Origin: Paenibacillaceae bacterium UBA6304
Lineage (GTDB): Bacteria; Bacillota; Bacilli; Paenibacillales; Paenibacillaceae
Length of the DNA: 10,744 nt
NCBI GenBank assembly: GCA_002439285.1
Contig: DJTQ01000041.1
Location: 1-10,744, forward strand
Direction of reading: 5' to 3'
Below the pieces are notes generated by a model. It was not told where the DNA came from and made no database searches. It saw only the letters and a list, made by a program, of their open reading frames with translations. Both the position numbers and the translations under genes were made by a program. Shown here piece by piece: positions 1 through 7,746 of this stretch; the stretch's first letter is position 1; the number at the start of each line of letters is the position of its first letter.

Positions 1-645
1 AACGTGGTTTCTATAGAGGAGGCGTTATTAATCAATGAACATGCCGACCGGCGCAGAGTTATGATCCATGTGCTAAAACAGGACGCATTCAAGTATATGG
101 ATATTCTTAAAAAGGCGATTAGCAATGAGGATACCGAAACTTCTCACTATGCCGTGAGTGCGGTGATGGAGATCAAACGGAAGCTAACCCTATCCATGCA
201 GGAACTTTCCGTTCAATATGAATCGAATAAACGGGATGCCACGGTATTGCAGGCTTACGGTGAAGTGCTGGACCAATATATGAACAGCGGGTTTCTGGAC
301 GAGAAGACGTTGAGAAATTATAGGGTTACCTATATTCAATTGCTAAATGAATTGATCGGGGTTGATCCCGGTAGGGAATCGGCTTATCGGGGGAAAATGG
401 AGGCGGAGCTGGAGCTTGGGCTTTTGCGGGAAGCCGAGAGCACCGCACAACTGTACCTGGAGAGATTCCCGCAAAGCGAGGAGGCGTATCTTGGCTTGGT
501 AAAGATTTACTATCACATGAGATCCTATGACAATGTACAAACCGTTCTGGATTTACTGAAGAAATCGCCGCTTATTCTTTCCAATCGGGCTTTAACGCTG
601 GTGAGGTATTGGTCAGGAGGCGCCCATAGTGAAAGACGGATTTAA
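1..645 (+). CDS. pelE: PelE-like TPR protein, 3' part (5' end outside window)
   Basis: This is the C-terminal part of a PelE-type protein, a component of the inner-membrane Pel exopolysaccharide synthase complex that carries tetratricopeptide repeats and works with PelD, PelF and PelG. The frame is open to the first base, and the GTG at 4 has no visible ribosome binding site, so the true start is upstream and the expected N-terminal membrane helices are missing here. What is visible is an all-helical soluble region: a charged segment with an RRR run, a stretch ending in NEDTETSHYA (around residues 40-50) resembling Gram-positive PelE proteins, then TPR-like helical pairs over roughly residues 120-195. 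The gene overlaps the next by 17 bases, which suggests translational coupling. The assignment rests on the Pel gene order plus these sequence features. On its own it would be called only a TPR-like helical protein. Confidence 0.75.
   Translation, partial: NVVSIEEALLINEHADRRRVMIHVLKQDAFKYMDILKKAISNEDTETSHYAVSAVMEIKRKLTLSMQELSVQYESNKRDATVLQAYGEVLDQYMNSGFLDEKTLRNYRVTYIQLLNELIGVDPGRESAYRGKMEAELELGLLREAESTAQLYLERFPQSEEAYLGLVKIYYHMRSYDNVQTVLDLLKKSPLILSNRALTLVRYWSGGAHSERRI
615..620 (+). promoter_or_regulatory. Ribosome binding site fixing the GTG start of the PelA deacetylase
   Basis: AGGAGG lies inside the end of pelE, 8 bases before the GTG at 629. It supports that GTG as the start: the resulting N-terminus is a short basic stretch followed at once by a membrane helix. 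Confidence 0.75.
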
Positions 646-2464
646 CCTGAAGCGAAACGTATATGTCATCTTGGCGGCGGTTATCGTGCTGGCATTTGCA
701 TTGCAAATTGCCCGTTCCCAGTATGTGCTGCAATTCAGCCGAAACGGCAGTATGGCGGAGGAGCGGCAGTCCCGCGTGGCGACCGCCCAAGAGATTCAGG
801 CTCTGGAGTTCTCAGGTCCGGATTACTGCGTCTTCTATGATTCCGGGGATGAGTATAGTGTGGATGTCAAGAAAAACGCGATCCGAATGCTGCAATACAT
901 GAAGAAGAAAACAGCGGTAACGGACACATCCTCAGGTACAGCAATCCGCCTGGATGGATGTGCGGCCGCCATTATAACGAATCAGCGGCTGGATCCGATA
1001 GAGAATATTCTGGCGGTCTCCGATTATGTGCAAAATGGCGGCTATGTGTTTTTTACGAGTCAGTTGGAGACAGACTCCGCCTTTTATCAACTATACCGGA
1101 AATTAGGCATTGTTTCGGTCGGAGGTGCGTATCCGGCCAAGGGAATTGAGATGAATTCTAATTTATTGATCGGGGAAAAGGGCTATAAGTCGGATGATCC
1201 CTATTTCGTAAACACCTCGAACGTAGTCGAAATCGATGGGAGTTCGGAGTTGCTGGCGTCCACAATAGACGGCAATCCGATGATTTGGAGAACGGATTAC
1301 GGCAGCGGCGCTTTTGTGATCATGAACGGGACGATGTTACAAGAAAAGGTGAACCGCGGGTTATTCGCGGGGGCAATCAGTTTGCTGGAACCGGATTTTA
1401 TATACCCGGTTTTTAATTCCAAGCTGATCTATATCGACGACTTTCCTTCTCCGGTGCCGGAAGGGAGCGTTCCCTCCATCTATAATGCTTACCACAAGGA
1501 TGTCCGGCAGTTTTATCGGGAGATCTGGTGGCCGGATATGCTCAAGGCGGCCAAGCGGGCAGGGCTGAAGTATACGGCGGGGATTATTCAATCCTATCAG
1601 AACGATGTGGAGGGACCCTTCCAATATCCGGCGGATGAAGATCGTTACAATTTGATTTCGTACGGTCGGGAGGTTATTAAGAGCGGCGGTGAAATCGGGA
1701 TTCACGGGTATAACCATCAGTCGTTACAGACGGATCCGCGAATTGCGGAGTACTACGAATATAAGGTCTGGGAATCCCAAGAGAAGATGGAACAATCCGT
1801 AACCGAGGTATTGGAATTCACGCATCGTGCTTTTCCTAAATACCAGATCATGTCCTACATCCCTCCATCCAATATGCTGGACCCGGTGGGACGCGAAGCC
1901 TTGAAGCAAGCATGGCCCAATTTAACGGTCATTTCCTCGCTGTACGAAGAAGATATCAACAAGGTGTCGTATGTACAGGAATTCGAAGTCGCCCCGGACG
2001 GGATTATTGAAATGCCGAGAATCTCCTCGGGTTATATGGATTCTCCGTTCGAACAGTGGGCAGAGGCGAATGCGATCACCTCTCTCGGGTTCTACTCGCA
2101 CTTTGTTCACCCCGACGATATCCTCGATGAAATGAGAGGCCAGAGTTTATCGTGGGAAGAGTTGTACAAGGGTTTTTCGTTGAAGCTGGAGCGGCTTCGT
2201 ACGACTTATCCGTGGCTCCGGGCGATGACTTCTACAGAGGCTGCTTTGGATATGGAGGATGTTTTGGGTTCCGAGGTTCGTTGGGACAAGGGGCCGAACA
2301 GCATTAAGGGGGAAGTATCTCATCTGGACCAGGATAACTTCTTCATTTTGCGTACTCAACGTAATATTGGCCGGCTTCAGAATTGTACTGTAAGACAAAT
2401 TGATGACCAGGTATTTCTGGTCACAGTGACCAAGGACAAATTTGAAATAGGATTGGGCGATTGA
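629..2464 (+). CDS. pelA: PelA-type membrane-anchored polysaccharide deacetylase
   Basis: This 611-residue protein is probably the deacetylase that removes acetyl groups from the GalNAc-rich Pel polymer outside the membrane, matching the deacetylase-only PelA of Gram-positive Pel operons. A basic N-terminus and one hydrophobic helix (about residues 10-28) give a signal anchor with the rest outside. Residues about 60-245 look like the alpha/beta domain that precedes the deacetylase in DUF2194-type proteins. The carbohydrate-esterase-4-like part spans about 260-550, with IDDFP (D270, D271), an HxxxH metal pair in GIHGYNH (H359, H363), SYIPPSN (409-415) and HFVHPDD (H494). About 50 C-terminal residues form a likely beta-rich tail. 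No glycoside hydrolase domain like that in Pseudomonas PelA is present. The start is a GTG with a good ribosome binding site, overlapping pelE by 17 bases. pelF begins 6 bases after its stop. The family call is firm; the substrate is inferred from the operon. Confidence 0.86.
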   Translation: MKDGFNLKRNVYVILAAVIVLAFALQIARSQYVLQFSRNGSMAEERQSRVATAQEIQALEFSGPDYCVFYDSGDEYSVDVKKNAIRMLQYMKKKTAVTDTSSGTAIRLDGCAAAIITNQRLDPIENILAVSDYVQNGGYVFFTSQLETDSAFYQLYRKLGIVSVGGAYPAKGIEMNSNLLIGEKGYKSDDPYFVNTSNVVEIDGSSELLASTIDGNPMIWRTDYGSGAFVIMNGTMLQEKVNRGLFAGAISLLEPDFIYPVFNSKLIYIDDFPSPVPEGSVPSIYNAYHKDVRQFYREIWWPDMLKAAKRAGLKYTAGIIQSYQNDVEGPFQYPADEDRYNLISYGREVIKSGGEIGIHGYNHQSLQTDPRIAEYYEYKVWESQEKMEQSVTEVLEFTHRAFPKYQIMSYIPPSNMLDPVGREALKQAWPNLTVISSLYEEDINKVSYVQEFEVAPDGIIEMPRISSGYMDSPFEQWAEANAITSLGFYSHFVHPDDILDEMRGQSLSWEELYKGFSLKLERLRTTYPWLRAMTSTEAALDMEDVLGSEVRWDKGPNSIKGEVSHLDQDNFFILRTQRNIGRLQNCTVRQIDDQVFLVTVTKDKFEIGLGD

Positions 2465-2470
2465 TCATTT

Positions 2471-3904
2471 ATGAGAATTTGTATTATAGCTGAGGGATCG
2501 TATCCCTATATTACCGGTGGGGTGTCCAGTTGGATCCATAGTTTGACGACACAGTTGTCGGAACATGAATTTATTATTTATGCGATCGGGGCCCAGAGTA
2601 AAAACCGAGGAAAATTCAAATACCAGCTTCCGGCAAATATCATCGAGGTGAAGGAAGTATTCCTTGACGCTTATTTGGATGAAACGGGCGAATGGGGAAA
2701 GCGGTTCCGGATTACCAGGCAGCAGGAAGAGATTTTGAGTTCACTGATCAGCGGCAGGGCTATGGTGGACTGGGGAGGGTTCTTCGATTTGATCCGTTCC
2801 TCACAGTTTCGTGATACGGCCGACTTCTTGTCCAGTAAAAATTATTTCGATATGGTTGAGGAGATTTGCCGGACAGAGTATGAACTGGTGCCGTTTACCG
2901 AAATGTTCTGGACGATCCGTTCGATGATCCTTCCGCTCTTTCTTACGATCCGGAACGAAGTGCCGGAGGCGGATCTCTATCACAGCGTGTCGACCGGCTA
3001 TGCGGGCGTGATTGGAACGCTGGCCAAGCATCTGTACGGAAAACCGCTCATTTTGACGGAGCACGGCATTTATTCGCGGGAACGGGAAGAGGAAATCATC
3101 AAGGCGGATTGGGTCAAGGGGTATTTCAAAGACTTGTGGATCAAGTATTTCTATACATTGTCGAGCAGTATTTATGAAGCGGCGGATCAAGTGATTACCT
3201 TGTTTAACCGCAATAAGGAGATCGAGATCGAGCTTGGCTGCGACGCCTCGAAGATCGCCATCATTCCGAATGGGGTCCACGTAGATGGCGGGTATACTGC
3301 GAATCGAAATTCGGTTGAACAAGAGATACGAATCGGCGCTGTTGTCCGCGTCGTTCCAATCAAGGATATCAAAACGATGATCCAAAGCTTTGCTCTGGTA
3401 AAACGCGAAGTACCGAATGCCGTATTGACCATCATGGGTCCAACAGAAGAGGACGACTCTTATTTTCAAGAATGTCTGCAAATGGTGGAGTCCCTTCAGG
3501 TCCGGGATATCGAGTTTACCGGCGAAGTCAAAGTGAAGGATTACCTTGAGCGTATGGATATTCTCCTGTTGTCCAGTATTAGCGAGGGACAGCCTTTGGC
3601 CCTTTTGGAGGGCATGGCCAGCGGCAAGCCTTTCGTATCCACTAACGTGGGCAGCTGCAGGGAACTTCTCTACGGAGTCAATGACGGGATCGGGCCTGCC
3701 GGTTTCGTAGTGCCTGTCATGCATTATGAGTTTATGGCCCAGCGTGTCATTGAACTGTGCAGAAGCCGGGAGCTTCGGGAGGAAATGGGGAGGAATGCGC
3801 TGCAAAGAGTGACGCTCCATTATCAGCACCACGATTTTATTGAGAATTACCGAAATTTATACGCTTCTTTGAGGGAGGTGCGATATGGCAGGCATCGGGT
3901 TTGA
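2471..3904 (+). CDS. pelF: PelF, GT4-family Pel glycosyltransferase
   Basis: PelF is the cytosolic glycosyltransferase that polymerises Pel from UDP-sugar precursors and feeds the chain to the PelD/E/G membrane complex. At 477 residues it is close to the usual length of about 500. The N-terminal Rossmann domain carries the PelF/DUF3492 signature EGSYPYITGGVSSW (residues 8-21). LTEHGIYSRERE (from 195) is another stretch typical of PelF. The C-terminal GT-B domain has an IPNGV turn (N267), a nucleotide-binding segment VVRVVPIKD, and the EX7E motif of retaining GT4 enzymes in EGQPLALLE (E372 and E380), followed by the glycine-rich GSCRELL region. There is no membrane helix. The ATG at 2471 follows the previous stop by 6 bases with only a weak Shine-Dalgarno match, so translation may depend on coupling. 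The last 20 bases overlap pelG. All motifs appear intact. Confidence 0.93.
   Translation: MRICIIAEGSYPYITGGVSSWIHSLTTQLSEHEFIIYAIGAQSKNRGKFKYQLPANIIEVKEVFLDAYLDETGEWGKRFRITRQQEEILSSLISGRAMVDWGGFFDLIRSSQFRDTADFLSSKNYFDMVEEICRTEYELVPFTEMFWTIRSMILPLFLTIRNEVPEADLYHSVSTGYAGVIGTLAKHLYGKPLILTEHGIYSREREEEIIKADWVKGYFKDLWIKYFYTLSSSIYEAADQVITLFNRNKEIEIELGCDASKIAIIPNGVHVDGGYTANRNSVEQEIRIGAVVRVVPIKDIKTMIQSFALVKREVPNAVLTIMGPTEEDDSYFQECLQMVESLQVRDIEFTGEVKVKDYLERMDILLLSSISEGQPLALLEGMASGKPFVSTNVGSCRELLYGVNDGIGPAGFVVPVMHYEFMAQRVIELCRSRELREEMGRNALQRVTLHYQHHDFIENYRNLYASLREVRYGRHRV
3874..3880 (+). promoter_or_regulatory. Ribosome binding site of pelG inside pelF
   Basis: GGAGGTG sits just ahead of the ATG at 3885, with 6 bases between GGAGG and the start codon, and lies wholly inside the end of pelF. 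It fixes the start that gives the conserved PelG N-terminus MAGIGFELRKL. Confidence 0.75.
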
Positions 3905-6900
3905 ATTGCGAAAGTTGTTTCGTGAACAGGGGCTCATCAACAATGTAAAGGCCTATGCCTTCTCAGCCTTGACTACTGTCGGTCCTATGATCTTAAGTAT
4001 GTTTCTGATCGTGGTGCTGCAACGGTTGATGACCTTCAATGGGGCGAGTTATTTGGACTGGGAATTGTATATTGCCACCGTTCAATACGCCTTCATATTC
4101 TCCATTATTATTACGAGTGGTCTATCGATGGTCTTGACCCGTTATATTGCGGATATGATCTTCCAGAAGAAATATGACCGGCTCCTATCGTCTTATTATG
4201 GCGCTTTAGCCGTTTGTTTACCTTTTAGCGGATTGACAGCCTGGCTATTTCTTGGGGGCGTATCGGCAACTCCAGGGTATAAATTGGCCGCCTATTTATT
4301 CTTTATGATTCTGGTAGTGATCTGGTTTCAATCGGTCTATTTGTCGGCTCTTAAGGATTACATAAGGATCGTGCGCACTTTTGCCCTTGGAGTGCTTGTC
4401 TCGGTAGTTGCAGGCTGGATTCTGCTGAGTTATACGGGGATGAATCCGGCGACGGCGGCTTTGCTTGCGATTGATATCGGATTCGTGCTTATCGCGCTAT
4501 TGTCCTCCTTTCACTTTGAACAGGTGTTTCCGGCGCGTCAGGAGAGGCTATACTTTGCCTTCTTATCCTATTTCAAAAAGTATCCGTCCCTGTTCTTCAT
4601 TGGAACATTCATGTATGCCGGGATATATGTCCACTGTTTCGTGTATTGGTTTGGCTCGAGGGGGGCGCTGGTAGGAGATCGATTTTGGACGTCGCCGTTC
4701 TATGATTTGCCGGTATTTTATGCTTTTGTTTCGGTCATTCCGACATTGGTCACTTTTGTAGTTTCAGTAGAGACCCGGTTTTACGAGAAATTCCGGATGT
4801 ACTACGACCAGGTTATTCATGGGGGAACCTATCAGGAAATGAACAGGGCAAAGAAGGAGATGCAGAGAACCTTGATGCTGGAAATCAGCCTTCTGATTGA
4901 AGTGCAGTTGTTGTTTACGATAATCTCGCTTGCGCTGGGAATGAAGTTCCTGCCGGGAACGGGATTTACGATGGAGCAGATCGATATCTTTACGATTCTG
5001 GCCCTCGGTTATTTTCTATTCATCATCATGTTCGTTTTATTACATTTGTTAATGTACTTTGATGACCGTAAAGGGGTTCTATGGATCAGCTTGCTGTTCG
5101 TAATCCTGAACACGGCCGTATCTTATGCGACTTATAAAACGGATAGTGACGGATTGGGCATGTTCATAGCCTCCTTTTTAGGGCTGGCCGCGGCAATCTA
5201 CAGGCTGATGCAAGTGCTTGGAAATATCGACTACTTTACCTTCTGCATGCAACCCATGCACACTTCCCGGCCCAAGAGTCAGGCGTTCCGCAAGCTTCCA
5301 GGCAAATCGCTCTCCATCATCGTTGCGGTCTCACTGATCACCGCCTTGCTGAGCGCTTGTACGTCGTCAACCTCCGAACCCGGCGTTGCCTCGGGCGAGA
5401 CGGCAGCTGCCTCTGCGGTAGAATCGCAGAAGGCGCATCAGGAAATCAGCCGTCTTCAAGAAGATAAGCGGGTTTATGAACGGGATGAGGATGCTTCCAT
5501 AAAGGCACTGTATATAACAGTCCTCCAGCAGAGCGAGGAGAAAGCGAAAACCGGGCTCAGTTGGTATGCATTGAACCGGATTACCGACCGCTACAGTGAA
5601 GAGAATATGCGCGTCATCATTCAGGAAGGATCTGTGGATGGCAGTGGACCGCAGCAGGGGATGTTCGGTTACGGGATCAGCGAGTTCAACGCCAAAATCA
5701 GTCTACGGGGCAATACGGCCAGGTATGCTTCACAGAAATCTTATAAAATTCGGCTGAATGAAGAAGCGGGGACCTGGTTAAACCAGCGGACGATTAATTT
5801 GAACAAACATGCCTATGACTTTTCGCGGATTCGTAATAAGTTAACGTTCGATCTGCTGGAGAAAATTCCGGATATCACCAGTCTGAGAACCCAATTCGTC
5901 CATTTGTATGTAAAGGACTTGTCCGAGGGGGGCAATCCGGGGGGATATGAGGATTACGGGCTATACACTCAAATCGAGCAGCCGAATGAAATGTTCCTGA
6001 AATCGCATTGGCTTGACCCTTACGGACAACTTTATAAAGTGGCTTTCTTCGAGTTCTTCCGTTATCCAGATCAAATCAAGGGATTGTCGGATCCGGGGTA
6101 TGATAAATCCGCTTTTGAATCGATCCTTGAGATTAAAGGATATGAGGACCATGACAAGCTGATCGCCATGCTGAATGATGTCAACGATATGTCGATACCG
6201 ATTGATAAAGTCATAGAAAAGCATTTTGACCTGGACAATTACCTGACCTGGCTGGCCGTAAATATATTGACGGACAACATGGATACCGATGCCAATAACT
6301 TTTATCTGTATTCTCCTCTCAACTCTGATAAGTGGTACTTCCTGCCTTGGGATTATGATGGGGCTTGGGGCGTGCAGCGAAATGAGAAAAGTATCAGTGA
6401 TTACCAAAACGGGCTTAGCAACTATTGGGGAAGCGTCTTGCACAACCGCTATTTCCGGAGCGAGGCTCATATTCAGCAACTCAAGGATAAGATTGAAGAG
6501 ATGTCCAAATACATTAATAAAGACACAGTGACAGCCCAGATGAAGCTTTATGAAGGCATGGTCAGACCCTATTTGGAGAACGCGCCGGATATCAAGTTCC
6601 TCCCGCAAATGACGAGCAGGTTGTCTGAAGAGATGAACTATATCGCCGAAGTTCCGGAGATGGGAAAAAAGCTGTTCCTGGAAGATCTGGAGAAGCCCAA
6701 ACCTTTCTATTTGGACGATGTGGTGACCGAAGCCGATGGTAAACAGACATATAGTTGGGGGTTGTCTTATGATTTTCAAGGCGATGACCTTATTTATGAT
6801 TTATCCGTTGCCAAGGACCCTGAATTAACCCAGGTTGTTGCTGTTAAGAAAGATCTCTCTTTGAATACCGTCACACTGGACGGGCTGCCGGAAGGAACCT

Positions 6901-7016
6901 ACTACTGGAAGGTAGTCGTGCGCGATACCCAAGGGAACTCACAAATTGCCTTTGATAAATATATCGATACCGAGGAACAGCCGTATTACGGAATAAGGGA
7001 ATTTGAGGTGGAATAA
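3885..7016 (+). CDS. pelG: PelG-CotH fusion: Pel membrane protein joined to a CotH kinase-like lipoprotein domain
   Basis: This single 1043-residue frame joins two proteins. Residues 1-457 are a full-length PelG, the polytopic flippase-like (MOP-superfamily) membrane protein of the Pel synthase. They show the typical MAGIGFELRKL start, about 12 membrane helices (near 27-47, 63-86, 103-124, 132-155, 165-184, 188-208, 235-258, 272-295, 328-354, 366-391, 396-416, 423-445) and the usual NIDYFTFCMQP ending. Residues 458-491 read as a lipoprotein signal peptide with lipobox LSAC and cysteine 492. A Ser/Ala/Glu-rich linker follows. A CotH-family atypical kinase domain spans about 538-905, with RGNTARYASQKSYKIRL (608-624; K618 and K621 are candidate nucleotide-binding lysines), a catalytic-loop-like DNMDTDANN (797-805) and PWDYDGAWG (821-829; D823 and D825 likely metal ligands). 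Residues about 955-1030 resemble a fibronectin-III domain. Twelve helices put the end of PelG in the cytosol, so the signal-like segment would export the CotH part. A frameshift or lost stop is possible, but both halves are intact and in frame. Confidence 0.9.
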   Translation: MAGIGFELRKLFREQGLINNVKAYAFSALTTVGPMILSMFLIVVLQRLMTFNGASYLDWELYIATVQYAFIFSIIITSGLSMVLTRYIADMIFQKKYDRLLSSYYGALAVCLPFSGLTAWLFLGGVSATPGYKLAAYLFFMILVVIWFQSVYLSALKDYIRIVRTFALGVLVSVVAGWILLSYTGMNPATAALLAIDIGFVLIALLSSFHFEQVFPARQERLYFAFLSYFKKYPSLFFIGTFMYAGIYVHCFVYWFGSRGALVGDRFWTSPFYDLPVFYAFVSVIPTLVTFVVSVETRFYEKFRMYYDQVIHGGTYQEMNRAKKEMQRTLMLEISLLIEVQLLFTIISLALGMKFLPGTGFTMEQIDIFTILALGYFLFIIMFVLLHLLMYFDDRKGVLWISLLFVILNTAVSYATYKTDSDGLGMFIASFLGLAAAIYRLMQVLGNIDYFTFCMQPMHTSRPKSQAFRKLPGKSLSIIVAVSLITALLSACTSSTSEPGVASGETAAASAVESQKAHQEISRLQEDKRVYERDEDASIKALYITVLQQSEEKAKTGLSWYALNRITDRYSEENMRVIIQEGSVDGSGPQQGMFGYGISEFNAKISLRGNTARYASQKSYKIRLNEEAGTWLNQRTINLNKHAYDFSRIRNKLTFDLLEKIPDITSLRTQFVHLYVKDLSEGGNPGGYEDYGLYTQIEQPNEMFLKSHWLDPYGQLYKVAFFEFFRYPDQIKGLSDPGYDKSAFESILEIKGYEDHDKLIAMLNDVNDMSIPIDKVIEKHFDLDNYLTWLAVNILTDNMDTDANNFYLYSPLNSDKWYFLPWDYDGAWGVQRNEKSISDYQNGLSNYWGSVLHNRYFRSEAHIQQLKDKIEEMSKYINKDTVTAQMKLYEGMVRPYLENAPDIKFLPQMTSRLSEEMNYIAEVPEMGKKLFLEDLEKPKPFYLDDVVTEADGKQTYSWGLSYDFQGDDLIYDLSVAKDPELTQVVAVKKDLSLNTVTLDGLPEGTYYWKVVVRDTQGNSQIAFDKYIDTEEQPYYGIREFEVE
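5256..5360 (+). other. Embedded lipoprotein signal peptide and lipobox at the PelG-CotH junction
   Basis: Within the fused frame, residues 458-492 have every part of a lipoprotein signal: a basic n-region (R462, K464, R469, K470, K474), a hydrophobic core of about 15 residues (475-489), and lipobox LSAC with cysteine 492 encoded at 5358-5360. The region after it is polar and rich in Ser, Ala, Gly and Glu, as is usual for surface lipoproteins. Two methionines (455 and 458) stand just before it, but no purine-rich ribosome binding site sits at a normal distance upstream, so separate internal translation is not clearly supported. The segment could act as a thirteenth membrane helix, or be cut and lipidated by Lgt and signal peptidase II, releasing CotH as a lipoprotein from PelG. 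Confidence 0.75.
7005..7010 (+). promoter_or_regulatory. Ribosome binding site fixing the GTG start of the VTC gene
   Basis: GAGGTG lies in the last codons of the PelG-CotH frame, 8 bases before the GTG at 7019, which itself begins two bases after the previous stop codon. The spacing supports this GTG start and suggests coupled translation. Confidence 0.7.
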
Positions 7017-7018
7017 CT

Positions 7019-7729
7019 GTGCAATTTCAGGGAAGAAAACTGCGTCATGAATTTAAATACTATTTGAACACACACGAATACCTCTCTCTTAGTCAAAAGA
7101 TCGCAACTTTGCTCCGCATGGACAGCCATTCGCTCGGACGTGAGGGCTACGGCATACGCAGCCTGTATTTCGATGGGGCTCAAGACCATTCGCTGCATGA
7201 CAAGAATAATGGCATCTTTGCACGGGAGAAGTACAGGATCCGCATTTATAACGGAAGCCGGGACCATATCTCCTTGGAGCGAAAGAGCAAGTTCGGCGAT
7301 TACGTATGTAAGGACGCGGCACGACTAACATACAGGGAATATGAGTCCATCCTGAACGGGGAGACGGACATTCTTACGGGGAGGGAAGAAGCGCTGGTGC
7401 AGCAATTCCGGACGGCGTTGGTGCATCGGGCGTTTCACCCCGTAGTAATCGTTGATTACATTAGGGAGGCCTACGTATACGATCTGGGCAATGTGAGAAT
7501 CACCTTTGATAAAATGCTTTCGGCGGGAGTCAATACCGTGGATCTGTTTGATGAAGGACTTGTGTTAAGGGAGGCAATCTTGGGCCCATTGACGATTATG
7601 GAAATGAAGTACGACTCATTCTTGCCCGATCACATCCGTCAAATCATTGAGACGGAAAGGCATGTCCGCTCTTCTATTTCCAAGTACGTCATTTGTCGGG
7701 AAGCCCGGTATCGGCACTTTAAAGAATAA
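7019..7729 (+). CDS. VTC-domain polyphosphate polymerase
   Basis: This 236-residue soluble protein is a stand-alone VTC domain, the tunnel-fold (CYTH-like) enzyme that builds polyphosphate from ATP, related to the catalytic domain of yeast Vtc4. Its basic and acidic tunnel residues follow the family pattern in order: RHEFKY (9-14), SLYFD (48-52), EKYRIRIY with R73 and R75 (70-77), LERKSK with E87, K89 and K91 (86-91), VDYIREAY with R149 (145-152), VRITFDK with R160 and D164 (159-165), IMEMKYD with E195 and K197 (193-199), and ISKYV with K222. Every motif I expect is present, so it is probably active. No SPX domain and no membrane helix is fused to it, so membrane attachment would need a partner; the adjacent DUF4956 protein is the obvious candidate. 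It starts 2 bases after the PelG-CotH stop and ends 17 bases before the next gene. The family is well supported; polyphosphate as product is from family knowledge, and any link to Pel is inference. Confidence 0.92.
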   Translation: MQFQGRKLRHEFKYYLNTHEYLSLSQKIATLLRMDSHSLGREGYGIRSLYFDGAQDHSLHDKNNGIFAREKYRIRIYNGSRDHISLERKSKFGDYVCKDAARLTYREYESILNGETDILTGREEALVQQFRTALVHRAFHPVVIVDYIREAYVYDLGNVRITFDKMLSAGVNTVDLFDEGLVLREAILGPLTIMEMKYDSFLPDHIRQIIETERHVRSSISKYVICREARYRHFKE

Positions 7730-7746
7730 TTTCAGGGGGAAGTAAA

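Noticed and set aside
1361..1717. Antisense open frame (118 codons) inside the PelA deacetylase
   Set aside because: It lies opposite the conserved metal-site region of the deacetylase and has no independent support.
2801..3832. Long antisense open frame (343 codons) inside pelF
   Set aside because: It lies entirely opposite a gene with intact family motifs, has no ribosome binding site I can support and its translation shows no recognisable domain. It is a by-product of pelF codon use.
5247..5258. Internal start codons (ATG 5247 and 5256) that might begin a separate CotH lipoprotein gene
   Set aside because: The placement before a signal peptide is tempting, but no Shine-Dalgarno match lies at a usable distance, so I annotate one fused frame and leave the question as a finding.
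5961..6779. Antisense open frame (272 codons) inside the CotH domain
   Set aside because: It covers the conserved CotH catalytic region on the other strand and shows no domain of its own.
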